The translations under genes and the position numbers were made by a program. The notes below the pieces were generated by a model, which was not told where the DNA came from, searched no databases, and was given only the letters and a program-made list of their open reading frames with translations. Of a stretch of 64,000 nt of DNA, positions 11,317-20,506 are shown in pieces. This stretch comes from Bolinopsis microptera (lineage: Eukaryota > Ctenophora > Tentaculata > Lobata > Bolinopsidae). Location: positions 968,312 to 1,032,311 of the forward strand of contig NC_087084.1 of assembly GCF_026151205.1 (NCBI RefSeq), written 5' to 3'. Every line of letters starts with the position of its first letter. Position 1 is the stretch's first letter.

Positions 11317-11460
11317 ATGTACTATGTAATACAGTATCATGTACTATGTAATACAGTATCATGTACTATGTAATACAGTATCATGTACTATGTAATACAG
11401 TATCATGTACTATGTAATACAGTATCATGTACTATGTAATACAGTATCATGTACTATGTA
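11317..11460. repeat. 22-bp minisatellite, about 6.5 copies
   Basis: The unit ATGTACTATGTAATACAGTATC repeats at exact 22-bp spacing from 11317 within intron 4. The mirrored array at about 57752-58247 holds about 22 copies, so this locus is longer on the right, the opposite of the 39-bp array. Confidence 0.9.
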
Positions 11461-11696
11461 AAATCTTTCATTCAGAATCAAAGATTATTCAAAAGAATTG
11501 TAGGTAACTAAAACTGCTGACTGTCTGCCGTTCGACTGTCATGTGGACTTGATTAGTGCACTTGCTACTAATTTTTGTGGTTTGGTAATTTGGTCGTGAA
11601 TTATCAAACCGAAAAAATTGTAAAACGTTGGACCATGGACATTGGACATCGATAAAATATTCTTCATTATCATTATAACGAAATTAACCTTTTTAG

Positions 11697-11882
11697 CCGT
11701 GTGTACGGTCCCGAGCGTGGAGAATACGATAACCGGAACGACACCTTCTGGTACCCGGTTGGCAGATGGCGAGGATTCCACCATCGTGTGTGATAGTGGC
11801 TACCAGTACGCAGATCAGGAAACACAAATTATATCATGTGACGTTTCCCTCGATAACAACGGGTACCCTGCCGGCTGTAGAA
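11697..11882 (+). CDS. Multi-Ig gene exon 5: sushi/CCP domain
   Basis: The exon is preceded by CTTTTTAG, followed by GTAAGC, and is phase 1 at both ends, so it is a free cassette. It encodes a sushi (complement control protein) module: CTVPSVENTITGTTPSGT, then GEDSTIVCDSGYQYAD, ISCDVSLDNNGYPAGC. Four cysteines in the C...C-xx-GY...C...C arrangement are visible. Sushi modules bind other extracellular proteins and often sit at the N-terminus of adhesion or complement-like receptors. The right-arm copy (57347-57532) keeps the same length and frame but has several substitutions (for example PSVEN against PIVMN), so the two copies have truly diverged. Confidence 0.8.
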
Positions 11883-11937
11883 GTAAGCATCTGTTTTATC
11901 CATTAATTTGGAAGTATTATATATTTGTTTAGATTAT

Positions 11938-12126
11938 ATATTTTTAATTGTAGTTGACGAAATGAGAGTCTCCACTCAGTGTGTTAAAACATAATTCTTT
12001 GTCGACGTTTCGGCTACATGCCTTTGTCATAAACAGGACAAAGGCATGTAGCCGAAACGTCGACAAAGAATTATGTTTTAACACACTGAGTGGAGACTCT
12101 CATTTCGTCAACTACAATTAAAAATA
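11938..12126. mobile_element. Fold-back element, about 90-bp near-perfect inverted repeat
   Basis: The sequence ATTTTTAATTGTAGTTGACG...GCCTTTGTC is followed after a short loop by its exact reverse complement, GACAAAGGC...CAACTACAATTAAAAAT. An RNA copy would form a long hairpin. It contains GGCATGTAGCCGAAACGTCG, a motif often found near the ends of animal retroelements. A degraded copy is at about 57090-57290. It lies in intron 5. Confidence 0.8.
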
Positions 12127-12165
12127 AATGATTGACCCACTCATAAGAGCAAAACAAGATTACCA

Positions 12166-12741
12166 GATTATATCCACCAGCGTGCGCTTTTTCGCATAGC
12201 GGGCTCTCACCAGCCCGCTGTCAAAGGGCCCGATATCTCTACAGCCCGCTCATGATATAGCCCGCTAACAAGTGACATTTAATTTGACCAGTAGCAATAT
12301 AGCCCGGAGTTCTCTAAAATATTTTCAGTTTCTGTATCGTCTCCATGTGAAATTCCTTATTACACTGACTATATATACATTTTAATTTTGTGTCCGGTAG
12401 GGCTGCTCATGCAGCTCGTGAGCAGATGACATGATACTTTGATTTATATCAAAGTTATTATAACACACTACATAATACACATCAGCACTATAATCCCCCT
12501 ATATTATTGATATTCATCGTCATTGACATTACATTCATTATTCCCAGGGCCCAGGAATGCAGTGCATCTCCAGCCCCTATATACGACACAGCCCTTTATG
12601 ATTGGCTTACATTGAACACGTGACGTGTTACCATGGTTACAACAATTAGTGGCGACCTTTTCTAGAGTTGGCTTTTATACAAGCTCCATTGTTTATTTAT
12701 AAAATTATATATTAACTGTAATACGCCCGCTGGTGGATATA
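12166..12741. mobile_element. Putative non-autonomous DNA transposon with short inverted ends
   Basis: ATTATATCCACCAGCG at 12166 and its complement CGCTGGTGGATATAAT ending near 12741 bracket about 575 bp with no coding potential. The interior holds GC-rich patches (CAGCCCGCT repeats). A target duplication was not resolved. The right-arm copy is at about 56470-57055. It occupies intron 5. Confidence 0.45.
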
Positions 12742-12756
12742 ATCCACATCACCTCG

Positions 12757-12905
12757 ACCCGCGGGCGGAAAAATCGTATAGCACTCGGGCCCGATGGGCC
12801 CTCCGTGCTATACGAAAATATGTCCTCCTCGGGCTAGCGCCCTCGGGGACATATGAAATATTGCACGCGCGTGCGCGTGCAATATTTTGTTCCGCCCGCG
12901 AGTCT
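12757..12905. other. Cluster of three GC-rich hairpins inside an outer stem
   Basis: An outer pair, CGCGGGCGGAAAA and GTTCCGCCCGCG, encloses three successive dyads: CGTATAGCAC...GTGCTATACG, ATATGTCC...GGACATAT and AATATTGCACGCGC...GCGCGTGCAATATT. The arrangement could form a cruciform. It may be the terminal structure of a mobile element. In the right arm the middle hairpin is replaced by a run of about 60 G, which I take to be sequencing error. Confidence 0.6.
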
Positions 12906-13007
12906 CCGGTGATATGTATATATATATTTGTTTAGATTATATATTTGTTTAGATTATATATTTGTTTAGATTATATATTTGTTTAAATTTATAATTATAT
13001 ATTTGTT
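12906..13007. repeat. AT-rich 17-bp tandem repeat
   Basis: About five imperfect copies of ATATATTTGTTTAGATT lie in intron 5 before exon 6. Nothing else is seen between here and the acceptor at 13166. Confidence 0.7.
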
Positions 13008-13166
13008 AAGATGATCATGAGATGCCCAATGCTCCGGTTTTAGAATAAGGCAGAAATGAACCACCTCATCGATTATCAATAAAACGGTGAGTATGCATGC
13101 TTTGGTTGTTACTCAAATACTCGTCAAAAATTCTTTTATAAGTTATTGAAAAAATTCGTTTTTCAG

Positions 13167-13460
13167 AAATAACGCTGACATTACCGAATAATCCCTCCTT
13201 AAAAATGGGTAGCGAAGCGTCACTTACATGTGTCGTCGAAAATGAGTCGGATAACTCAGATATAACTTGGTTCAAGGGCGAGTCGCAACTCCTTAGTCCA
13301 GATGACAACTACGGATTTGATATCGATACAGATGCACTAACTTCTATTTTGACTATCAAAGTTCTGGATGATACTCACACTACATCCTACTCATGTAGAT
13401 TGAACTACCTATCTCCACTGCTCAGTGAACAGTCCATAACTGGTGACCTCACTGTCCTAG
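13167..13460 (+). CDS. Multi-Ig gene exon 6: Ig domain 1
   Basis: One complete Ig domain lies in a single phase 1-1 exon of 294 nt (acceptor TTTTTCAG, donor GTCAGG, which is weak). The visible Ig framework is SEASLTCVVENESDNSDI with TW, then LTSILTIKVL, and the second cysteine in TSYSCRLNY. The spacing of Cys, Trp and Cys fits an I-set or V-like fold. It is probably extracellular and part of the binding rod. The right-arm copy at about 55680-55970 has frame-breaking indels. Confidence 0.75.
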
Positions 13461-13950
13461 GTCAGGATAAGTTTTATTAAATGATACCTTTTTTAATTAA
13501 AAAATTATTTAATTTTAAAATATTTTTGTTTAGAACTAACCCGATAATATTACTTCAAGATTTTAAGCGAAGATATCATGCTACATTTTCAGTACTTTTA
13601 ATAGAAGAATTAAAAGTACAAAAATAAGTGAACGAACACTTATATTCTAGCATCGTTACTTATTCTAGCATCATTCTAACCAAAAATAATATTGTGCACG
13701 ATTATCCTAGTTCGATGATCCATGGCCATCTTACGAAAACAAATTTGTCTATTTCAAATTATTTTGGTGTCTGGTAGAACTTCAGCAAGGATCCTTCACG
13801 TCACGTTATGCCCATATAAGGATCTAGAATATTAAATTAAAGGATTATTCTGTGGTAAATGCTCGATCACTACTAATAGGATCAATATGGAAATGAAGCG
13901 TGTAAATTTACGAACTTTAAATTTAACGTATTAACAATTAATATGTATAA

Positions 13951-14481
13951 TAGATGTGGATTTTCGTGGGGAGGTGAGCTACATTTGTTTACTTTTAAGG
14001 TGGCGGTTCTGCTCAGCAGGAGAAAGAGGTGATGCACATTTTGTATTATGGAACGCTTGTATTATGGAACGCTTGTTCTACTCATGACCTAGGGCCTAGG
14101 GGGTTAAGCTGAAACCGAAAGATCGGGGCAATCGTCACCTTAACTGATCGAACAGGTACTAACACAATTTTCATAAAGAAATGTTTATAGCAGCTTGTGA
14201 GAGATAAGGAAGTGTTTATAGTTCTGAAACCTAGTTAATTCATTTTTTCGTGCAATTTTGGGTCAGAAACAGTCACAAAAATGAGTTAACAACAAGGTCG
14301 ATTTCCCGGTTATTATTAAGCTTTCGTTCATAAAATAATTCGGGACCTTCAAAAGGGGTAACAAGAAGGAGTTACAAGCGTTACAAGCGTTCCATAATAC
14401 AAAATTTGTATCACCTTTGTCTCCTGCTGAGCAGAACCGCCACCTTGAAAGTAAACGAGAATCCACGAGAATCCACATCTA
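13951..14481. mobile_element. About 527-bp MITE with TA target duplication
   Basis: Terminal inverted repeats start GATGTGGATT and continue, imperfectly, for about 100 bp (the inner part GGTGGCGGTTCTGCTCAGCA is mirrored near 14425-14450). TA flanks both ends (13951-13952 and 14480-14481), as for Tc1/mariner-type insertion. No transposase is encoded. The mirrored copy is at about 54675-55195. It lies in intron 6. Confidence 0.7.
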
Positions 14482-14530
14482 TAACTTATCGTTTTATTTC
14501 TTCTTTACCTACAAAACATGTATTTTTCAG

Positions 14531-14685
14531 ACATTCAGATTTTTGTTTCTGACGTCGAGGTCGATCCTGCTGACGCCAAAACTCTAATTGTAGCTGGGGA
14601 AAGCCTTTCTCTCATGTGCCAAATGAAGGCTGATAGCCAATATGTGGACAGAGAGATAGAATGGTTTTATGATGTTGACAAAACA
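14531..14685 (+). CDS. Multi-Ig gene exon 7: Ig domain 2, first half
   Basis: Acceptor TATTTTTCAG, donor GTATGT, entered in phase 1 and left in phase 0. It encodes DIQIFVSDVEVDPADAKT then GESLSLMCQMKADSQ and EIEWFYDVDKT, giving the first cysteine and core tryptophan of an Ig fold. It must join exon 8 for the second cysteine. An intron through the middle of the Ig domain contrasts with the single-exon domains elsewhere in the gene. Confidence 0.7.
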
Positions 14686-14798
14686 GTATGTAAAATTCAT
14701 AATTATCATTTCGTAGGAAGACAAAAGGTTAATTACAAACTTTCTCGGGGAACACTAAACGAATACGATCAAGAAGAACATAAATAAAAACACTTCAG

Positions 14799-14895
14799 CC
14801 AACAGGCGTATTGGATGGTGAAACGTCGCCGTACAAACACAAAACTGTGACAAAAACTGCTGAACTGGCAGACACGGCAGATTATACTTGTACAG
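14799..14895 (+). CDS. Multi-Ig gene exon 8: Ig domain 2, second half
   Basis: Acceptor AACACTTCAG, donor GTAGGA, phase 0 to phase 1. It encodes PTGVLDGETSPYKHKTVT then KTAELADTADYTCTG. DTADYTC is the DxAxYxC signature around the second Ig cysteine. Phases agree with exons 7 and 9. The first frame after the acceptor is the only open one. Confidence 0.65.
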
Positions 14896-15156
14896 GTAGG
14901 AAAGGGGATAATGGTGTCTGGGACTCTGGAGCGGACCACCTCCAAAACCCTGACATTCTTTTTCATACATGGCTATTTTTCAATTATTGTTAAAGAAATG
15001 AATATCAATGTTGATGGCCGATCTTCTGCTCAATCCAACGGTCCCTAACGGCCATCATGGGATTGGTTTAACAAATGTTGTTAATAAATGGAGGATTTTA
15101 CTGAATTATCACCGGAAGTAACTAACGATCGGTTTCTCTAATCATCCAACACTTAG

Positions 15157-15325
15157 GCACGTACGGTAACGATGGAGCATCATTACCGCCCCTACCTATA
15201 ACTAAAAAGGTAAAGGTGTACGTGGTGGGCTACAGTGAGCAACCAGACAACACGTTTAGTGAAGTCGGAGCGGCCCTCACCCTCAGCTGTACTGTACAGG
15301 GAGATGCTGCCACCACAATCACGTG
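15157..15325 (+). CDS. Multi-Ig gene exon 9: Ig domain 3, first half
   Basis: Acceptor CCAACACTTAG, donor GTATGT, phase 1 to phase 2. It encodes an N-terminal strand (TKKVKVYVVGYSEQPD) and GAALTLSCTVQGDAATTITW, where the tryptophan codon is split TG|G across the intron. The next exon begins G-ACT, which completes the tryptophan. That split codon identifies which acceptor in the downstream array is functional. Confidence 0.7.
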
Positions 15326-15349
15326 GTATGTGTTGTTAAAATAAATCTA

Positions 15350-16117
15350 CAGGGTGGGCCAAAAGTCAGTACCCATACGTTGGCCTTTATAGCTAAGTCA
15401 CTGAGTGCCCAATTTAAATACTTCTTTCTGGTATGACTTACTACCACCACTGGTTCGAGGAATTTGTCAACTCGAAAAATATTCGCGTTCATTTTTTTCA
15501 AATGGAGGTTCATTTTCACATTTATTTGATAGTTTGGATAGTCAGATCAAGCTAAATGTTATTGAATTGTGTTTGGCCATTCGAATTACGTTTGTCCTGA
15601 AAGAATTAGAACTGTAGCTTCTCAGATGACCGAGATATGAAGCATAACGAGTTTATTAATTACGTGTGATCAGGTGATTGGTTTACCTAATCACGTGATA
15701 AGGTGACCCCGTTAACTACCCCGTTAAACATTATGGGAATTGTTAAGGGTGCCCAATTAAGGTGTCGTGTCACGGTGTCACATAATCACCCAGTCAATTT
15801 TGTTAACGAGATACAGAAAATGCTTGATAACTTCGTCATTTCTAATCCGTTTTGCCTCATGTTTTCAGATCATATGCAACATTTGATAATCTACCGTCTC
15901 TGAAAAAAATTAGGCGTTCAGCATGTCCAGAGAAAACAATATAGGTGTTTTAATATTGAATGGGCGTGGTCTAAAATATTCGAATTTTCAAATTTTGACG
16001 ACGGAATCCTCGAACCAGTAAGTACAGTATGCCATCTGCAAAGCAACATCTCTCAAATATAAAACACGGCGGAGCTATTAAGACCAACGTATGGGTACTG
16101 ACTTTTGGCCCACCCTG
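15350..16117. mobile_element. 768-bp mariner-like MITE with TA duplication
   Basis: Both ends read CAGGGTGGGCCAAAAGTCAG in opposite orientation (about 45-bp terminal inverted repeats) and are flanked by TA (15348-15349 and 16118-16119). No intact transposase is visible. Another, truncated copy is in the same gene at 23088-23310, and the mirrored copy is at about 53040-53810. TA duplication and this size fit a Tc1/mariner-superfamily derivative. Confidence 0.75.
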
Positions 16118-16119
16118 TA

Positions 16120-16250
16120 GTTAAAATAGATTCAGTTAAAATAGATTCAGTTGAAATAGATTCAGTTAAAATAGATTCAGTTAAAATAGATTCACTTAAA
16201 ATAGATTCAGTTAAATAGATTCAGTTAAAATAGATTCAGTTAAAATGAAT
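16120..16250. repeat. 15-bp tandem repeat
   Basis: Eight to nine copies of GTTAAAATAGATTCA directly follow the MITE, with one copy a base short. The array is intronic. Between it and the acceptor array (about 16251-16465) there is only AT-rich intron with no feature. Confidence 0.85.
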
Positions 16251-16465
16251 TCAGTTTTTTCTTTCTTTAATTTGTTGTTTTCTTAGTTGTATAACTTTTC
16301 CACTCTATTGCTGCTCAAATTTACACACACTTCGAAAATGTTTACAAATTATCTGATTGATTACATCAATACATTACAATTAAAATCGGTTTATTGTTTC
16401 ACCAAATTTTCTGTTAAAGTTTAAACTGATTAAACTGTATTTTCCGCACACCTGCGAAGTCAACC

Positions 16466-16984
16466 ACCTTTATTACAGGACTAAAACCGTTGAGGGGGGT
16501 GAATCAAACCGACCTTTATTACAGGACTAAAACCGTTGAGGGGGTTAAATCAAACCCACCTTTATTACAGGACTAAAACCGTTGAGGGGGTTGAATCAAT
16601 CCCACCTTTATTACAGGACTAAAACCGTTGAGGGGGTTGAATCAAACCCACCTTTATTACAGGACTAAAACCGTTGAGGGGGTTAAATCAAACCCACCTT
16701 TATTACAGGACTAAAACCGTTGAGGGGGTTAAATCAAACCCACCTTTATTACAGGACTAAAACCGTTGAGGGGGTTGAATCAAACCCACCTTTATTACAG
16801 GACTAAAACCGTTGAGGGGGTTGAATCAAACCCACCTTTATTACAGGACTAAAACCGTTGAGGGGGTTGAATCAAACCCACCTTTATTACAGGACTAAAA
16901 CCGTTGAGGGGGGTGAATCAAACCCACCTTTATTACAGGACTAAAACCGTTGAGGGGGTTGAATCAAACCCACCTTTATTACAG
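16466..16984 (+). repeat. 46-bp tandem array carrying 12 consecutive 3' splice sites
   Basis: The unit is ACCTTTATTACAG followed by GACTAAAACCGTTGAGGGGG and TTGAATCAAACCC, that is, the 3' end of intron 9 plus the first 33 or so nt of exon 10. Units start at 16466, 16512 and so on to 16972, every 46 nt with no indel. Each contains a usable TTTATTACAG|G acceptor. Entering at any upstream copy gives ...CAG GAC TAA, a stop in the next unit, so only the last acceptor (AG at 16983-16984) yields Ig domain 3. The mirrored array (about 52090-52680) is degraded by sequence noise. Confidence 0.93.
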
Positions 16985-17172
16985 GACTAAAACCGTTGAG
17001 GGGGTTGAATCAAACCCAACTCCTGAAACTCCAAAATCCCCTACACTGTTTGAAACCTCGAGTGAACTTAGAATTAGCAGTGCTCAAATAAGCGACTCGG
17101 GATCTTATAAGTGCAGTGCCACGTTCGGGGAAACAACTGTGGAAAGTACTGTCGCTGCAGTCACCGTTCTTG
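16985..17172 (+). CDS. Multi-Ig gene exon 10: Ig domain 3, second half
   Basis: The exon uses the last acceptor of the 46-bp array and ends at donor GTAGGT, phase 2 to phase 1. It encodes TKTVEGVESNPTPETPKS then ELRISSAQISDSGSYKCSAT and TVESTVAAVTVLG. ISDSGSYKC is a classic DSGxYxC motif around the second Ig cysteine. The first 33 or so nt of this exon were used to build the array upstream. Confidence 0.78.
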
Positions 17173-17413
17173 GTAGGTAACAGTTCTTTGCTCGGTTTAG
17201 ACTTCTTTAGAGAGCGCAACTGTTATGTATTTTCCCTATTTAGTTTTCACTGATAATTGGTAACTGCTAAAATACAGATTTGATGAATTACTGGATTTCA
17301 TTTTATTTTTATTCCATTACAGCTAATATAATCAGCGTGCCGAAAAGCTGAAGTTCAAAATCCTCAAAACCCAATAGTATTTGCATCCCTGAAAATATTC
17401 TCCCTATTCCCAG

Positions 17414-17484
17414 ACATCGGTATCAGCGAGGACCCAGTAAGGATAGGCTTCCTAACAGGAGAGTACGGTAGTTTGTCGTGCAAG
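17414..17484 (+). CDS. Multi-Ig gene exon 11: Ig domain 4, first part (split by a new intron)
   Basis: Acceptor TTCCCAG, phase 1 entry. It encodes DIGISEDPVRIGFLTGEY then GSLSCK, holding the first Ig cysteine. At 17484|17485 the sequence reads AAG|GTAAAG, a usable donor, leaving the exon in phase 0. Without splicing, the frame runs on through VKNPPDNPATVFWIQETA into an (ICV)n repeat and stops at about 18249. The boundary here is inferred from the duplicated AG|GT at 18261-18264. Confidence 0.6.
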
Positions 17485-18262
17485 GTAAAGAACCCGCCGG
17501 ATAACCCGGCCACTGTCTTCTGGATACAGGAGACAGCAATATGTGTAATATGTGTAATATGTGTAATATGTGTAATATGTGTAGTATGTGTAATATGTGT
17601 AATATGTGTAATATGTGTAATATGTGTAATATGTGTAATATGTGTAATATGTGTAATATGTGTAATATGTGTAATATGTGTAATATGTGTAATATGTGTA
17701 ATATGTGTAATATGTGTAATATGTGTAATATGTGTAATATGTGTAATATGTGTAATATGTGTAATATGTGTAATATGTGTAATATGTGTAATATGTGTAA
17801 TATGTGTAATATGTGTAATATGTGTAATATGTGTAATATGTGTAATATGTGTAATATGTGTAATATGTGTAATATGTGTAATATGTGTAATATGTGTAAT
17901 ATGTGTAATATGTGTAATATGTGTAATATGTGTAATATGTGTAATATGTGTAATATGTGTAATATGTGTAATATGTGTAATATGTGTAATATGTGTAATA
18001 TGTGTAATATGTGTAATATGTGTAATATGTGTAATATGTGTAATATGTGTAATATGTGTAATATGTGTAATATGTGTAATATGTGTAATATGTGTAATAT
18101 GTGTAATATGTGTAATATGTGTAATATGTGTAATATGTGTAATATGTGTAATATGTGTAATATGTGTAATATGTGTAATATGTGTAATATGTGTAATATG
18201 TGTAATATGTGTAATATGTGTAATATGTGTAATATGTGTATGGCATTAAGATATGACTGCAG
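17485..18262 (+). repeat. Candidate nascent intron: duplicated exon segment plus (ATGTGTAAT)n
   Basis: A 53-bp exon segment (GTAAAGAACCCGCCGG ... GAGACAGCA) occurs at 17485-17538 and, with three or so substitutions, at 18263-18316. Between the copies is a 9-bp repeat, ATGTGTAAT, about 78 copies (17539-18241). The first copy begins after AAG and the second after CTGCAG, so splicing GT17485 to AG18262 removes 778 nt and restores one seamless exon frame. This is the arrangement expected when duplication of an AGGT-containing exon segment creates an intron. The repeat leaves several frames open by chance, which are not genes. Confidence 0.8.
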
Positions 18263-18399
18263 GTAAAGAACCCGCCGGATAACCCGGTCACTGTCTCCTG
18301 GATACAGGAGACAGCAGATGGAGATGAAGTGGTTGAAGATCAGTACATCCGATGGGCTGATGAGAGCCCTGTTTTCAGCTCCACTCTAGTATACGACAG
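18263..18399 (+). CDS. Multi-Ig gene exon 12: Ig domain 4, middle
   Basis: Entered in phase 0 after GACTGCAG, left in phase 2 at donor GTTAGA. It encodes VKNPPDNPVTVSWIQETA then DGDEVVEDQYIRWADESP and VFSSTLVYDR. VSW supplies the Ig core tryptophan. This copy of the duplicated segment (VTVSW) looks more canonical than the first (ATVFW). Phases match exons 11 and 13. Confidence 0.68.
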
Positions 18400-18510
18400 G
18401 TTAGAATGTGATGATATATTGTTGTACGTTATTTTATTTTGTTTTAATCATCAGATGAAAGTTTTTCGCCGAAACAATAACGTAAAACTGATCCGATATG
18501 TGTGTTTCAG

Positions 18511-18614
18511 TGCCACCCATGATAATGCTGGTGTTTACAAGTGTAAAGCAGACTACACTGTAGATGGTAAAACATACTCTCGGGAAAGCGCACCTGTTGA
18601 TCTCTTTATTAGAG
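18511..18614 (+). CDS. Multi-Ig gene exon 13: Ig domain 4, end
   Basis: Acceptor TGTGTTTCAG, donor GTAGTT, phase 2 to phase 1. It encodes ATHDNAGVYKCKADYTVDGK then TYSRESAPVDLFIR. DNAGVYKC carries the second Ig cysteine. The donor is followed within about 12 nt by the 21-bp minisatellite. Confidence 0.72.
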
Positions 18615-18625
18615 GTAGTTATTCC

Positions 18626-19150
18626 TGGCAACTTGCCACATTCCTAGCAACTAGTGCCACATTTCTGGCAACTAGTGCCACATTCCTAGCAACTAGTGCC
18701 ACATTTCTGGCAACTAGTGCCACATTCCTGGCAACTTGCCACATTCCTGGCAACTAGTGCCACATTCCTGGCAACTTGCCACATTCCTGGCAACTAGTGC
18801 CACATTCCTAGCAACTAGTGCCACATTTCTGGCAACTAGTGCCACATTCCTAGCAACTAGTGCCACATTTCTGGCAACTTGCCACATTCCTGGCAACTAG
18901 TGCCACATTCCTAGCAACTAGTGCCACATTTCTGGCAACTAGTGCCACATTCTTAGCAACTAGTGCCACATTTCTGGCAACTAGTGCCACATTCCTGGCA
19001 ACTTGCCACATTCCTGGAAACTAGTGCCACATTCCTGGCAACTTGCCACATTCCTGGCAACTTGCCACATTCCTGGCAACTTGCCACATTCCTGGCAACT
19101 TTCCACATTCCTGGCAACTTGCCACATTCCTGGCAACTTGCCACATTCCT
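18626..19150. repeat. 19/21-bp minisatellite in intron 13
   Basis: About 25 copies of CTGGCAACTAGTGCCACATT (21 bp) are interspersed with a shorter form, CTGGCAACTTGCCACATT. The unit contains the dyad TGGCAACTAGTGCCA. The array starts about 12 nt after the exon 13 donor but does not copy the splice site itself. The mirrored array is at about 49960-50480. From 19151 to 19392 there is plain intron. Confidence 0.85.
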
Positions 19151-19392
19151 CACCTGTTTCACTTCAATTTATATTCTCCTGATTATGTTATTATAGTTTA
19201 TAAAATTTTGTGTGAAGCTTCATTTTTTAGTTTAAGGCCTTTTCTATTTTTTATTGTTGATAGCATGAATTAATTCATGTTCAATAATTTCCAATAATAT
19301 TATAAGTTCGAAATAAGATAAATCAAACACATAATTGTCATAACCGGAAACCCACAACTCAAATCGACCTGCTCTTAATATGAAATCTTCAG

Positions 19393-19577
19393 AGCTCCAA
19401 CAAAAACTAGACGAGATCACTCTGGTGAACCTGCCAGCCGATACTAGCAAGGTTACCATGGTTACTAAGGTATTTACCTGCACTTACAAGGGAGATGACG
19501 GTATTGAGAGCATCTCCTGGAATTTAGATGGGGATATATGGGACGAAGCTAGACATACCGGGTGGTCAACAGTTGAC
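19393..19577 (+). CDS. Multi-Ig gene exon 14: Ig domain 5, first half
   Basis: Acceptor AAATCTTCAG, donor GTAAGG, phase 1 to phase 0. It encodes LQQKLDEITLVNLPADTS then KVTMVTKVFTCTYKGDDG and IESISWNLDGDIW. FTC and ISW are the first cysteine and core tryptophan of the Ig fold. Confidence 0.7.
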
Positions 19578-19725
19578 GTAAGGAATACATGAAAAATGTT
19601 GGTTATGTAATGAATTTGTGTGCCAGTTAAATCAGTTATTAGTATCGGTCATACTAGCCCAGACAAGGCTGGTCGGTCTTAGTATCATTCGGGGGAGACA
19701 AATGATGTAATTCCGTTATCTACAG

Positions 19726-19876
19726 GGATCCTACCTTGCCGATGGCACATGGGAGAGCACGTTGACAGTAACCAGTCTCACGAAAACCAGCGGAAAGCTA
19801 GTAAAATGTATCGTGAACTTCAAAACAGACTCTTACAACAATGCGCTGGCCTCCGAAAGCAACTTTGTTGTCCGCT
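19726..19876 (+). CDS. Multi-Ig gene exon 15: Ig domain 5, second half
   Basis: Acceptor GTTATCTACAG, donor GTAAGA, phase 0 to phase 1. It encodes GSYLADGTWESTLTVTSL then TKTSGKLVKCIVNFKTDS and ASESNFVVR. The second cysteine is in LVKCIV. A short intron of about 99 nt separates it from exon 16. Confidence 0.72.
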
Positions 19877-19975
19877 GTAAGATGTTGTTAAAATATTTCC
19901 TCCATTTTCTTTATCAACTCACTTCCTTGTCTCAGGACCTTTTTTACAATATTTCTCCTAACTGATTATTTTCAG

Positions 19976-20171
19976 CAATCTCTGAGGCGCCCGATGCGCA
20001 AACAATTTCTGATCAGGCCTCAGTGGATATCAGCTGTATTTACGCCGGTACCAACGACCCGGATACCGTTCAGTGGAGAGTTGACGGTTCAGCGAAGACA
20101 TCAGCCGATACTGCTGATACCGGTTTTACTGTCACCACAGGAGTGTTCCATGGTTCTACAAATAACGAAAG
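19976..20171 (+). CDS. Multi-Ig gene exon 16: Ig domain 6, first half
   Basis: Acceptor TTATTTTCAG, phase 1 entry. It encodes ISEAPDAQTISDQASVDI then SCIYAGTNDPDTVQWRVDG and a tail ending NNER/S split by phase 2. The donor GTTTTA is weak, but the phase matches exon 17 exactly and the frame meets a TAA directly after the GT. Confidence 0.62.
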
Positions 20172-20305
20172 GTTTTAAATACATTTGTTTACTTTTTGGA
20201 ATATATATTTGCTGTTTATGTATATGTATCCATGTTTTATGTTCTTCCCTGACAACCAATACCAGGTAAAATGTTTGTTTTTTTTTTACAAAAAAAACCT
20301 CTCAG

Positions 20306-20433
20306 AAAAACCACCTTGACAATAACCGGCCGAGAATACACAGACGCACAAAAAATTATCAAGTGTGAGTTTATCTTCTCCACAAATCTCCCGCAAGAAA
20401 CCATGGAAGCTTCTACAACTCTACTCTTCCGAG
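20306..20433 (+). CDS. Multi-Ig gene exon 17: Ig domain 6, second half
   Basis: Acceptor AACCTCTCAG, donor GTATTT, phase 2 to phase 1. It encodes KTTLTITGREYTDAQKIIK then CEFIFSTNLPQETMEAST and TLLFR. IIKCEF gives the second cysteine. The short intron of about 134 nt before it contains a run of T and A. Confidence 0.68.
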
Positions 20434-20506
20434 GTATTTGTAGTATAATTTGGCCACAAAAGTTATGAGTAAAATGGCTTACAGAGGGTCTAATCCCGAA
20501 ACGTCT

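Noticed and set aside
12000-12062. Hammerhead-like core in the fold-back element
   Set aside because: A GGC...GCCGAAAC segment is present but the CUGAUGA box is not, so only a weak resemblance remains.
13487-13950. Gene or RNA in intron 6 before the MITE
   Set aside because: Only AT-rich sequence with stops in all frames and no recognisable structure.
17452-18291. Three long overlapping open frames across the 9-bp repeat
   Set aside because: A 9-bp repeat is open in several frames by chance; the region is better explained as intron between duplicated exon segments.
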